A DNA stretch of 21,648 nucleotides from a virus. Under the pieces are notes generated by a model. The model was not told the DNA's origin. It saw only the letters and a program-made list of their open reading frames with translations, and ran no database searches. A program made the position numbers and the translations under genes. Positions 13,905 to 21,648 of this stretch are shown here, piece by piece; within the stretch, counting starts at the first letter, position 1, and every line of letters starts with the position of its first letter. Location of the stretch: the IMG/VR virus record IMGVR_UViG_3300044737_000024, positions 1 through 21,648 of that record. The stretch is one strand, 5' to 3'.

Positions 13905-13909
13905 TGACC

Positions 13910-16900
13910 GTGGGGAACGAAGTCAAGATCAAAGTCCGGTCTGACGAGACCGCGGTCAACTTCGACAAAACCCAGGCCGGGGTCGCGGCGTTGCGGGCGC
14001 AGGCCAGCAAGGACGCGGCGGCCATGGCCGCCGCGTCGAAACAGTTGCAGGAGGCCCGGGAACGCGAAACCGACGCGGCCACCAAGGCGGGCACAGCCGA
14101 GCAGAAACTCGGCGGGATCCTCGCGGAAAACCGGCGCGTGGTCCGCGACCTGGGCGACGCGGAAGCCGACCGCACCAGGCATTTGCAGGCCGCCGCGCAG
14201 GCCGCGTCCCAAGTGACAGCGGCTGAGGAGATCCTGGCACGCAAACGCGGTGAGGGATCCTCGGGCGCCGTGTCGGGCGGGATCGGTGTGGACCCGGCAG
14301 CGGCGGAGAAACAGTCCGCGACGGTCCAGGCCGCCATGGACCGGTTGGCCGCCGCGCGCCGGCGTCAGGCGGATGTGGCTGGCCAGTTGCGGGTGGCGGA
14401 GGAACGCCTGTCGGCGGCGGTGCAGGCGAACGCGCAAGCGGTGGCGCAGGCCACGGCGCGGGTGCAGGCGGCGCGGGCGCGGGAGTTGGACACGGCGGGG
14501 AAGCTGCGGGTGGCGGAGGAACAGCTCCGGGCGGCCCAGTCGGATGAGTCCGTGTCGGGTGCGCGGCTGGCGGCGGCGGAGGAGAACGTCGCGAAACACC
14601 GGCGGGATGTGGCGTCCGCGACCGCCGCGGTGACGGGCGCGGAGGACCGGTTGCGGCAGGTCCGTGCGGATCAGCCGGGGGTGGCGGCGGCGGAGGAGAC
14701 GCGGGCCCGGAAGCTGCGGGACACCGAAGCGGCGGCGACAGCGGCGGCGGCGGCGGAGCGCCGGTTGCGGGAGGTGCAGGACCAGGAGGGGAAGAAAAGC
14801 GGGCCGTCGTTCGATCGGTCCAAGTCGCTCCTGGACAAGGGCCTGCTGATGAGTGAGGCGAAGTCCTACGGGATGCAGGCGGGGGCGGTGTTGGCCGGTG
14901 CGTTAGGTGCGGGGATCTCCACGGTCGGCGCGGCCGGTCTGTTCATTGGGATCGCGGCGGCGGCGCAGTCGTCGAACACGCAGATCCGGGACGCGTATTC
15001 GGGGATGTGGGAGCAGGTCAAGGCGGGCGCCTATGAGGCGTCGTCGGTGTTGGCGGATGACTTTATCGCCTCGGCGCAGACCCTGGGGAACACGTTCAAC
15101 ACGTTGAAGCCACAGATGGCGGAGGCGTTCCGGGCGTCGCAACCGGTGTTGAACGATCTGGTCGACGGTGTGGACCGGATGGCGCGCTCCGCGATGCCGG
15201 GCCTGGTGACCGCGACCCAAGCGGCTGGGCAGGCCAGCAATGGCTTGGCGGACATGATGGACTCGGCGGGGAAGGCGGTCGCTTCTTTCTTCACCGAATC
15301 CAGTAAGGGCGCGGCGGCGGGTGGGGACGCGTTCCGCACGTTCGGGACGATCGTGGAACGTTTGGGGTCGTTCGCGGGCCGGATCCTGGCTGAGTTGGCG
15401 AACAACTCGGGGTCGGTGTTGCAGCCGCTGGTGGGGTTCGTGGACGCGGCGGCCGGTGCGATCGAGAACCTGGCGCACGTGGCGTTGCCGGGTCTCGCGT
15501 CCGGGGCCGGGTTCGCGTTCTCTGGGCTGACGTTGCTCGTGAACCTGGCGTCGTCGCTGTTGACGGTGCTGGGCCCGCTGGTGCCAGTGATCATGTCGGT
15601 GGCGTCCGCGTTGAAGCTGATCGACATGGTGTCGTTCGGGCAGGTCGGGAAGTCGTGGGGCAGCTTCAAGGGTGCGGTCGCTGAGGGTGAGGGGATCTTC
15701 GGGAAGGTCGCGAAGGGCGCGGGTGCGTTCGCGACGACGTTGGGGCCGGTGGGGATCGCGGCGGGGGTGGTGGCCGCTGGCCTGGGGTATTTGGCGCAGG
15801 AAGACGCGAACGCGGCGGGGATGGCGGAGGCACACGCGAAACGCGTGGATATGTTGACGGACGCGTTGCGAAAATCAAATGGTGTGATCAACCAGAATGT
15901 GCGGGTGTCGGCCGCGCAGGCGTTGCAGAACATGGCGGTGAACAAGGCTTATCAAGAGGGCGACACGATCAAAAAGAATATGATGCAGGGCGCCAGCGAA
16001 TTGAACATCAGCCAAGAACTGTTGACCAACGCCTATCTGGGGCAGGGTACGGCGTTGGGGAGTTTGAACCACCAGTTGGACGCGATCATGTCGCCGTACA
16101 AAGACTATAACGACATGATCGCGCACGCGAACCCCCAAGAGCAGAAACGGTGGATGCTCGCGGAGTTGATGAAGAAAACCATCAACGAGCAGCAAGGCGA
16201 GTTCGCGGCGGCGGCGAAAGCCCAGGCTGATTTCGCGGCGGCGGCAGGCATGTCGACCACCAGTATCAGCAAGCTCGCCACCGAGTTCGGGATCCTGGCG
16301 GACAAAGAGACCACGGCGGAGGCGAAGCTCTCCGCGTTGATGAAGATCATGGACACGCTCGCTGGTCGTAACACCGACATTGAGCATGTGACGGAGGCGT
16401 GGGAAAAGTTCATCGACAACTTCAACAAGAAAGACATGAACTTTACCGACAAGGCAGCGGGCGGCAAAAAGTATGTACAGTCCCTGATCGACGCGTCCGG
16501 TCAGATTAAACTCACCACCGAAGACGGCCGGAAACTATATGACACGGTCACCGGTGCTGAACAGAGTTTTGAGAGCACAGCGATAGCGATGAGGAAAGCC
16601 GGATCTTCCACGGAAGAAATCCGGGCGAAGCTCCAAGGGATGCGGGACGCGTTCATAGCGAACGCGATATCGATGGGGTTCACGGCGGACCAGGCGGCGA
16701 TGTTGGCCAACAAGTATGGGCTGCTCCCGCATGAGGCATCGACATACGTGTCGTCGAACCTGCAACCGGAGATCCAGCGCGCGCTCGAGCTGGGCGGCAC
16801 GATCCGTGCGTTGCCGGACGGGTCGTTTGAGGTCACCGCGAACACCGCCCAGGCACAGGGCACGATCAACAAGCTCATCCAAACCAACGACGGCAAGGTC

Positions 16901-17305
16901 ATCCACATCCACGTGGCGACGTCCGGCGCGCAACTCAACGTGTCCAACGGGTCGTTCGCCCGGTTGCAGGCCGCTGGTGGGCCCGCCGCGCACGCGGCGG
17001 AAGGCGGCGCCCGCACCGGGCCGACCACCGTCAACGAACGCGGCCGGCAGGAAGGGTTCACCACCCCCGGTGGGGACACGTTCCTCTTGCCGATGGGTGG
17101 CCAGGTCATCCCCAACGCCAACATCCAGTCCATGGCCGATCACGCCGCGTTCCGGGGCGGGCCGGCCGCTGGTGGTGTGACACAGCTCGAGCTGATGGTC
17201 CGGTCGGACGGTAGCGATATCGGCGAGTTCTTCGCGGGCCTGCTGAAAAAGTACGTGCGCGTCGCGGGCGGCGGGAACGTTCAGCTCGCGCTCGGGAGGG
17301 TGTGA
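13910..17305 (+). CDS. Tape measure protein
   Basis: 1131 aa from GTG 13910. Residues about 1-310 form an Ala/Glu/Arg-rich coiled coil with a repeat: LRVAEERLSAA and LRVAEEQLRAA recur 39 residues apart. Hydrophobic segments lie at about 321-354 (AGAVLAGALGAGISTVGAAG region), 521-573 (LTLLVNLASSLLTVLGPLVP) and 603-631, the type thought to be membrane-active. The C-terminus has a motif like those closing many tape measures (TVNERGRQEGF then PGGDTFLLPMGG, about 1039-1066). As in all siphoviruses, it would be the longest structural gene and set tail length (about 170 nm at 1.5 angstrom per residue). Bases about 15870-16700 are clearly AT-richer than the GC-rich start: 60 of 120 bases are G/C at 16501-16620, but 50 of 60 at 14701-14760. 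Confidence 0.93.
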   Translation: MGNEVKIKVRSDETAVNFDKTQAGVAALRAQASKDAAAMAAASKQLQEARERETDAATKAGTAEQKLGGILAENRRVVRDLGDAEADRTRHLQAAAQAASQVTAAEEILARKRGEGSSGAVSGGIGVDPAAAEKQSATVQAAMDRLAAARRRQADVAGQLRVAEERLSAAVQANAQAVAQATARVQAARARELDTAGKLRVAEEQLRAAQSDESVSGARLAAAEENVAKHRRDVASATAAVTGAEDRLRQVRADQPGVAAAEETRARKLRDTEAAATAAAAAERRLREVQDQEGKKSGPSFDRSKSLLDKGLLMSEAKSYGMQAGAVLAGALGAGISTVGAAGLFIGIAAAAQSSNTQIRDAYSGMWEQVKAGAYEASSVLADDFIASAQTLGNTFNTLKPQMAEAFRASQPVLNDLVDGVDRMARSAMPGLVTATQAAGQASNGLADMMDSAGKAVASFFTESSKGAAAGGDAFRTFGTIVERLGSFAGRILAELANNSGSVLQPLVGFVDAAAGAIENLAHVALPGLASGAGFAFSGLTLLVNLASSLLTVLGPLVPVIMSVASALKLIDMVSFGQVGKSWGSFKGAVAEGEGIFGKVAKGAGAFATTLGPVGIAAGVVAAGLGYLAQEDANAAGMAEAHAKRVDMLTDALRKSNGVINQNVRVSAAQALQNMAVNKAYQEGDTIKKNMMQGASELNISQELLTNAYLGQGTALGSLNHQLDAIMSPYKDYNDMIAHANPQEQKRWMLAELMKKTINEQQGEFAAAAKAQADFAAAAGMSTTSISKLATEFGILADKETTAEAKLSALMKIMDTLAGRNTDIEHVTEAWEKFIDNFNKKDMNFTDKAAGGKKYVQSLIDASGQIKLTTEDGRKLYDTVTGAEQSFESTAIAMRKAGSSTEEIRAKLQGMRDAFIANAISMGFTADQAAMLANKYGLLPHEASTYVSSNLQPEIQRALELGGTIRALPDGSFEVTANTAQAQGTINKLIQTNDGKVIHIHVATSGAQLNVSNGSFARLQAAGGPAAHAAEGGARTGPTTVNERGRQEGFTTPGGDTFLLPMGGQVIPNANIQSMADHAAFRGGPAAGGVTQLELMVRSDGSDIGEFFAGLLKKYVRVAGGGNVQLALGRV

Positions 17306-17309
17306 CGCC

Positions 17310-20087
17310 GTGGCGAAGCTCGGGTTGATGGACCCCTACGTGGAGGTCTGTTTGGGTGGGTTGTGGCTGGACATCACCGGTGATGTCCGCTACCAGCAGG
17401 GACGCGGGATCGACCTGCAAACGGGTTCCACTCCCGAGTCTCCCCAGGTCAACTCCTACTGTCGGGTGCAGCTGGACAACCGGTTGGGGACGTGGTCGCC
17501 GCGTAACCCGGCCTCGACCAAGTACGGTCTCCTGCTTTGGAACACGCCGTTACGGGCCGGTAGCCGGATCGTGCATGACCTGGACCGGTCCCGGGCGGCG
17601 TCCAACGGGTGGGGCACGGGTAGTGAGGGGACGCCGACCGCGTACGTGTGGACGTCGACCGGCACCGCCGGGGACTATGCGGTCACGGCGGGGGTCGGCA
17701 CGCACTCGCTGTCGTCGACGGCGTCGCGGTTGTCGTACATGTCCGTCATGGATATGTCCAATGTGGAGGTTCGGTTCACGTTTCAACTGCCGTTCTCCAA
17801 CACCCTCGGCGGGTCGGTGTTCACGAACGTCGCGTTCCGGGGCAGCGGCGCGGGGGTGGCGTGGTATCGGGCGCAGATCGCGGTGACCGCGGCGGAGGCG
17901 GTCACGGTGCAGGCGTACGACACGGGTGGGGTCGCGGTCGGGTCACCGACCACGGTGGCGGGCCTGACGCACAGTGGGCAGACGTTGCGGGTGGCGGCGC
18001 ACATGGACGGCGAGACCATGCGGGTCAAGGTGTGGCCGGCCGCCAGCAGTGAGCCGTACTCGTGGGCGTTGGAGGTGCACAGCCTGGGTGTGGCGTTGTC
18101 GGAGCCGGCGCATGGGTGGGTGGGGGTCGAGTCGTCGAAGGCGGCCGGTAACACGAACGGCACGTTCTCGATTTCCTACACGAACGTAGAAGTGCGGTCG
18201 CAGCGGTTCGAGGGCGAAGTGTCGGAATGGCCGCTCGACGCCGAGCAGTCGGGGAACGACCTGGTCGTCAACATCGAAGCGGCGGGCCAAACCCGCCGCT
18301 ACCGGGCCGGCACCGAGGTACTCCGCTCCCCGATGTACCGCGCGTTTCACACCGCCCCCTCGCTGGTGGCGTACTGGCCCTGCGAGGAGGGGTCGGGGGC
18401 GACAGAGTTCGCGTCGGCGCTCACCGGCGGCGGCACCTTGGATGTCCTGTCCGGCACGCCCCGCCTGGCATCTGACTCGATCTTCTCTGCCAGCCAACCT
18501 CTCCCGGTCGTAGCGAAATCGGTGTGGGAGGGGCTGGTCAACGGGTACGGCACGCCGTCGCCGAACGTGATTCAGTGGCGGTGGATCCAACGGATCGACA
18601 TCGGCACGGCGGAACCCCCGGACACCTCGACGATCATCCGGTTCAAAAACTTCGGGTCCGCCTACTTTTTCATCATCCGTTACGTCACGGGTGGGGCACT
18701 GACACTCGAGGTACAGGACTATTTCGGGTCCATTCTGGACACTGACACGTTGTCACTGGAAGTACGCAACGTCGGCGGAAGGTGCTCGTTCACCACCACC
18801 CAGAACGGCGCCAACGTCGACTGGGCCTACACGATCACCGACGTGGACACCCAGGTCACCCAGACCGCCACCGGCAGCACCGCCGGCCAGACGATCGGCA
18901 TGGCCGGCGGTGTCGCCGTCGGATCCGACGGCACCCTCGACGCGGTCACCATCGGACACATCACGTGCCAGACCGCCGCGACCGCGACCCTGGACTACGC
19001 CTCACCGGTGTTCGGGTGGCAGGGCGAAGCCGCTCCCGCGCGCGCGTTGCGGGTCCTGGGCACTGAGGAAGGCATCCCGTACCAGCCGGAAGGCGACACG
19101 TCGAAGGGTCCCACGATGGGGACACAGCCGCTCGGCGCGCCGATCGGGATCTGGGACCAGACACAAGTCGTCAACCAGGGCTTGCAATTCGAACCGGTCT
19201 ACCGCGCGGGCATCGGGTACATCACGTTCGGTGCCCTGGTGAACCGGGCCGAACGGCTCACCGTGGACTACGCCACCGGGCAACTGTTCGGGAAACTGCT
19301 CCTCGTCGACGACGACCTGTTGACAGAGAACAACGTCGTGGTCACGAAGGCGGACACGTCCGACTCACCCGGATCGACGGTGACCGCGACACAAACCACC
19401 GGCCCCATGTCCACACTGGCACCCGGGCTCGGCGGGATCGGCCCGGTGTCCAAACCACACAGTGTCAACGTCTACACGCTCGCCGACGCACGCAACGTCG
19501 CCGGCTACCTGTTGTTCCGGGGCACGCTGGACAAGCCGCGGATCCCAGCGACGAAAATGTTGTTGGCGAACCCGAGGATTGTGGCGTCACCGGCCCTGTT
19601 CCAAGCCGCGCTGGACCTGCGGGAGGGTGGGTTCTACAAGGTCACGAGCCTACAAACTCGGATGATCGCGGACTCGGTGCGGACCGTGGTGATCGGCCGC
19701 ACCGAGAGGTTGACCCAGTTCGAACACGACATCACGTGGGCCGGGCTGCCGGGCGAGATGTATGTGGCGACCCGGGTATCAGACGGTGCGACACGACGTT
19801 CCCGGGTACAGGCCAGCAGCATCTATCTGAACGCCAACGTCACCAGCACGGCGTTCACGATCGTGGTCAAGTCGCTGGACGGTTTCCTCCTGTCGACCAC
19901 CGCTGTCCCGTACGACATCACGCTGGGTGGGGAGCGGATGACGGTCACCGCGTGCGTGGGCGCGGCCAGCCCACAAACCCTGACGGTGACCCGGTCAGTC
20001 AACGGCGTGGTCAAAGCGCAGGTCGCGGACGACTCGAACAACGCACGTGTCCGTATCTATGACGGCGCGCGGGTGTCGCTGTCCTGA
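17310..20087 (+). CDS. Minor tail / baseplate protein with LamG-like inserts
   Basis: 925 aa from GTG 17310 (GGGAGGGTG, 17294-17302). The N-terminus (about 1-90) resembles actinophage distal-tail proteins: VEVCLGGLWLDITGDVRYQQ, then CRVQLDNRLGTWSPRNP (51-67), and LLWNTPLRAGSRIV. Residues about 96-300 and about 351-560 are beta-sandwich inserts, the second opening with the LamG-type SLVAYWPCEEGSGA (351-364). Residues about 640-815 return to a hub-like domain (GALVNRAERLTVDY, RNVAGYLLFRGT, RTERLTQFEHDITWAGLPGE). The last ~90 residues hold a beta module ITLGGERMTVTACVG... LTVTRSVNGVV, like those in the connector. Expected at the tail tip, in host contact. The exact name (Dit versus Tal) is uncertain. 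Confidence 0.85.
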   Translation: MAKLGLMDPYVEVCLGGLWLDITGDVRYQQGRGIDLQTGSTPESPQVNSYCRVQLDNRLGTWSPRNPASTKYGLLLWNTPLRAGSRIVHDLDRSRAASNGWGTGSEGTPTAYVWTSTGTAGDYAVTAGVGTHSLSSTASRLSYMSVMDMSNVEVRFTFQLPFSNTLGGSVFTNVAFRGSGAGVAWYRAQIAVTAAEAVTVQAYDTGGVAVGSPTTVAGLTHSGQTLRVAAHMDGETMRVKVWPAASSEPYSWALEVHSLGVALSEPAHGWVGVESSKAAGNTNGTFSISYTNVEVRSQRFEGEVSEWPLDAEQSGNDLVVNIEAAGQTRRYRAGTEVLRSPMYRAFHTAPSLVAYWPCEEGSGATEFASALTGGGTLDVLSGTPRLASDSIFSASQPLPVVAKSVWEGLVNGYGTPSPNVIQWRWIQRIDIGTAEPPDTSTIIRFKNFGSAYFFIIRYVTGGALTLEVQDYFGSILDTDTLSLEVRNVGGRCSFTTTQNGANVDWAYTITDVDTQVTQTATGSTAGQTIGMAGGVAVGSDGTLDAVTIGHITCQTAATATLDYASPVFGWQGEAAPARALRVLGTEEGIPYQPEGDTSKGPTMGTQPLGAPIGIWDQTQVVNQGLQFEPVYRAGIGYITFGALVNRAERLTVDYATGQLFGKLLLVDDDLLTENNVVVTKADTSDSPGSTVTATQTTGPMSTLAPGLGGIGPVSKPHSVNVYTLADARNVAGYLLFRGTLDKPRIPATKMLLANPRIVASPALFQAALDLREGGFYKVTSLQTRMIADSVRTVVIGRTERLTQFEHDITWAGLPGEMYVATRVSDGATRRSRVQASSIYLNANVTSTAFTIVVKSLDGFLLSTTAVPYDITLGGERMTVTACVGAASPQTLTVTRSVNGVVKAQVADDSNNARVRIYDGARVSLS

Positions 20088-20103
20088 AAGGTGGTGGTGA
20101 CCG

Positions 20104-20568
20104 GTGGCGCTTTTGCCGGCGGCGGGTACGGACTGGGACCCGGTAGCGGAACAGCTGGCGTTGGCGGCGCTTTTGGCGGACTTCTCGTCGTCCGCGTCAG
20201 TCGCGACCCAACAGACACGCAGCAACAACACGTTCGGTGATCTGGCGACGGTGGGGCCGTCGGTGCCGCTCACGTCCAAGGGCACGATCGCGTGGGTGGC
20301 GTGGGGCGCGATCGTGTTCGGCAACGTCGCCTCCGCGTCCGGTCGGATCACGGTGGCCATCTCGGGTGCCACCACGTTGGCGGCGGCGGCGACGAACGGT
20401 TTCTACGCGTCGGAGAACGGCGGCTTGGGGGTGGGTAGCGCAGGGGTTGTGTGGCGCGCTTTCGCGATCACCCCGGGCGCGAACACGTACACCCTGAAAT
20501 ACAACAACATCGCCGCGAACGGGACGGCGACGTTCCAGGACAGGTGGATCACTGTCGTTGCACCGTGA
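20104..20568 (+). CDS. Small beta-rich tail-tip protein, unknown
   Basis: 154 aa from GTG 20104, 16 bases past the upstream stop with a GGTGGTG ribosome site (20091-20097). After a short helix (PVAEQLALAALLADF) it is all predicted beta strands with Gly/Ala/Ser/Thr, for example SKGTIAWVAWGAIVFGNVA, and ends in TYTLKYNNIAANGTATFQD, typical of small sandwich proteins. It follows the large minor tail protein, so it may be a tail fibre or receptor-binding accessory. No family identification is possible by eye. Confidence 0.7.
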   Translation: MALLPAAGTDWDPVAEQLALAALLADFSSSASVATQQTRSNNTFGDLATVGPSVPLTSKGTIAWVAWGAIVFGNVASASGRITVAISGATTLAAAATNGFYASENGGLGVGSAGVVWRAFAITPGANTYTLKYNNIAANGTATFQDRWITVVAP

Positions 20569-20569
20569 G

Positions 20570-20574
20570 AGGAG
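20570..20574 (+). promoter_or_regulatory. Ribosome site that selects a TTG start
   Basis: AGGAG with a 7-base gap to TTG 20582. Earlier in-frame candidates lie upstream of this site and inside the previous gene. Confidence 0.6.
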
Positions 20575-20581
20575 CTTTCCC

Positions 20582-20920
20582 TTGGCTGACAACGTGTTTG
20601 TGGATGTGCCGCCGCTCTACCACGCCGCACTGTGGGACGGGGTGGACGCGGCCCCGATCGACGAGTTGATCGGTGGCCTGTTCGGTGCGGACTACCTGGG
20701 TTCCGAACCGGCGCTCGATCAGGGGTCGGACGGCTGGCTGCGGGTGACGTCCCGGCCGGACGGCCGGCTGTGGTTCCGGGCATCGGGCACGTGGGTGATC
20801 CCGGCCGGGAACGTCCTGATCTACGGGCCGATGTACGGCGACGGTGACCTGCAACCGGGGACGTGGCAGTACATCACCGAGGCCCAGTTCGCGGCCCGGT
20901 TCACGAAGGTGGTGACGTAG
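20582..20920 (+). CDS. 112-aa tail-region protein with TTG start
   Basis: 112 aa from TTG 20582, encoding (M)ADNVFVDVPPLYHAALWDG. The frame opens at another TTG (20558) that lies inside the preceding gene and ahead of the ribosome site, so the second TTG is preferred. The N-terminal part is helical (DAAPIDELIGGLFG), the rest looks like strands: DGWLRVTSRPDGRLWFRASG and WVIPAGNVLIYGPMYGDGDL. Ends in WQYITEAQFAARFTKVV. No signal peptide, Cys or catalytic motif. Function unknown; it may be a tail-tip accessory between the minor tail protein and the DUF1906 gene. Confidence 0.7.
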   Translation: MADNVFVDVPPLYHAALWDGVDAAPIDELIGGLFGADYLGSEPALDQGSDGWLRVTSRPDGRLWFRASGTWVIPAGNVLIYGPMYGDGDLQPGTWQYITEAQFAARFTKVVT

Positions 20921-21648
20921 ATGGTTCAGGTGCTGGACTATTCCGCCGGGTTCCCCGGTGCCCAGGCTATCCGGGCCGCTGGGTACGCGGGGGCGGTGCG
21001 GTACATCGGGTTCCCGGGCCGGCGTAAGTGCACCACCCGCGCCGAGCTGGACGACTTCACCGCGCACCAGCTCGGGATGGCACTGATTTTCGAGGACACG
21101 TTGACCACCTGGCGCACGGGCCGCGCGGGTGGTCAACGCTCGGCGCGGGTGGCGCGCGCGCACGCCGACAGCATCGGCTGGCCCACGAGCAGACCGATCT
21201 ACTTCGCGACCGACCAGGACGTGGTCACCGCGGTCGAGTTCGCGGAGATGCTTGAGTACCTGCGTGGCGCGGGGGATGTGCTCGGCGTCCAGCAGGTCGG
21301 GGTGTACGGCGAGGCGGACGTGGTCGACCGGGCCGGCGCGGCGGGGGTCGCGTCGTGGTTGTGGCAGACCGCGGCGTGGTCACGAGGCCGTAAGACGGGC
21401 TGCAACCTGTATCAGCATGTGGGGACCGTGTATGTGGGCGGTGTCGCGTGCGACGTGAACGACGTGCTGACCCCGGCGGATTGGGGTCAGCACACCGGTT
21501 CGAGTATCACGACTTGGGAGGATGACGTGGCTTTCACGGATGACATCACGGTGGCTTCACCGGGGGATCGCACGTACACGGAGCACGGGGAGGCGGCGAA
21601 GTTCATCGGCGACGCGTACTTCTGGTCCGCTGACCTCTACAAGGCGAT
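20921..21648 (+). CDS. DUF1906 (Rv2525c-like) glycosidase-fold protein, partial at right edge
   Basis: At least 242 codons from ATG 20921, directly abutting the previous stop, still open at the window end. The first ~195 residues match DUF1906, a TIM-barrel family related to glycoside hydrolases: VLDYSAGFPGAQAIRAAGYA (4-23), RYIGFPGRRKCTTRAELDDF, IYFATDQDV, VGVYGEADVV, SWLWQTAAWSRG, CNLYQHVG and CDVNDVL followed by DWGQ. The retained acidic residues are the D of LDYSAG, the ATDQD region and the E of YGEAD. The rest (about 196 on) is a different, acidic region (EDDVAFTDDITVASPGD). In actinophages such proteins sit among tail/lysis genes as candidate cell wall hydrolases. Enzymatic activity is unproven for many of the family. 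Confidence 0.85.
   Translation, partial: MVQVLDYSAGFPGAQAIRAAGYAGAVRYIGFPGRRKCTTRAELDDFTAHQLGMALIFEDTLTTWRTGRAGGQRSARVARAHADSIGWPTSRPIYFATDQDVVTAVEFAEMLEYLRGAGDVLGVQQVGVYGEADVVDRAGAAGVASWLWQTAAWSRGRKTGCNLYQHVGTVYVGGVACDVNDVLTPADWGQHTGSSITTWEDDVAFTDDITVASPGDRTYTEHGEAAKFIGDAYFWSADLYKA

Noticed and set aside
13539-13907. -1 frame overlapping the tail chaperone, as a gpT-type frameshift partner
   Set aside because: The run of six G at 13640-13645 is out of phase for simultaneous two-codon slippage (CGG GGG), and the -1 product is a Gly/Arg/Pro-rich string without domain character.
13787-13909. Extended N-terminus of the tape measure beginning at 13787
   Set aside because: The extra residues are an Arg/Thr/Pro-rich translation of chaperone codons; the double AGGAGG site points to GTG 13910.
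1-21648. tRNA genes, CRISPR arrays, insertion sequences, attachment sites
   Set aside because: No cloverleaf-like sequence with T-loop consensus, no regularly spaced repeats, no transposase and no integrase were seen by eye; att sites cannot be judged without the phage ends or host sequence.

Overview
The window is a contiguous structural module of a tailed, long-tailed (siphovirus-type) phage or prophage of a high-GC actinobacterium. The host call rests on very high GC, strongly GC-biased third codon positions, frequent GTG starts (and one TTG), and product types familiar from actinophages (MuF-fused portal, LamG-like minor tail protein, DUF1906 protein). Host genus cannot be fixed. Whether this is an integrated prophage or a free phage is not shown: no integrase, att site or host flank is visible. 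An excisionase-like gene hints at a temperate origin.

Layout, left to right. Packaging: the 3' end of an upstream gene, probably the small terminase (1-61), then the large terminase (58-1485). A single minus-strand excisionase-like HTH gene (1478-1684) and a divergent intergenic region with a perfect inverted repeat interrupt the module. Head: two-TM mini protein, portal-MuF fusion, ClpP-like protease with a long acidic/Pro-Thr tail, HK97-fold major capsid protein, a strong hairpin, two small capsid-associated candidates, a double zinc-ribbon/SAP protein, and a 57-aa two-Cys mini protein. Two more hairpins lie at 8415-8561. Connector/tail: head-tail connector, gp10-like tail completion protein, a tail terminator carrying N-terminal DUF4082-like and PKD-like domains, a small helical-hairpin protein resembling Acb2-type cyclic-nucleotide sponges, an 82-aa protein, two related tail-tube proteins separated by a Cys/His-rich protein, one tail chaperone, a 1131-aa tape measure, a 925-aa minor tail/baseplate protein, two small proteins, and a DUF1906 glycosidase-like protein running off the right edge.

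How it works together: TerS/TerL load DNA through the portal. Protease plus capsid protein (with scaffold-like extensions) build and mature the head. Connector, completion and terminator proteins join head to tail. The tape measure, with its chaperone, sets tail length (about 170 nm if 1.5 angstrom per residue). The large minor tail protein and the DUF1906 protein form the host-facing tip. Genes are packed with ATGA/GTGA overlaps or gaps of a few bases, so the plus-strand genes after 1843 are probably one or two long transcripts, punctuated by hairpins after the capsid gene and before the connector.

The most unusual items are the DUF4082-PKD-tail terminator fusion, the Acb2-like candidate inside the tail operon, the excisionase-like gene between terL and portal, and a consensus internal ribosome site inside the zinc-ribbon/SAP gene. 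No stretch over 300 bases lacks a gene; the longest gaps are 1685-1842 and 8415-8561.
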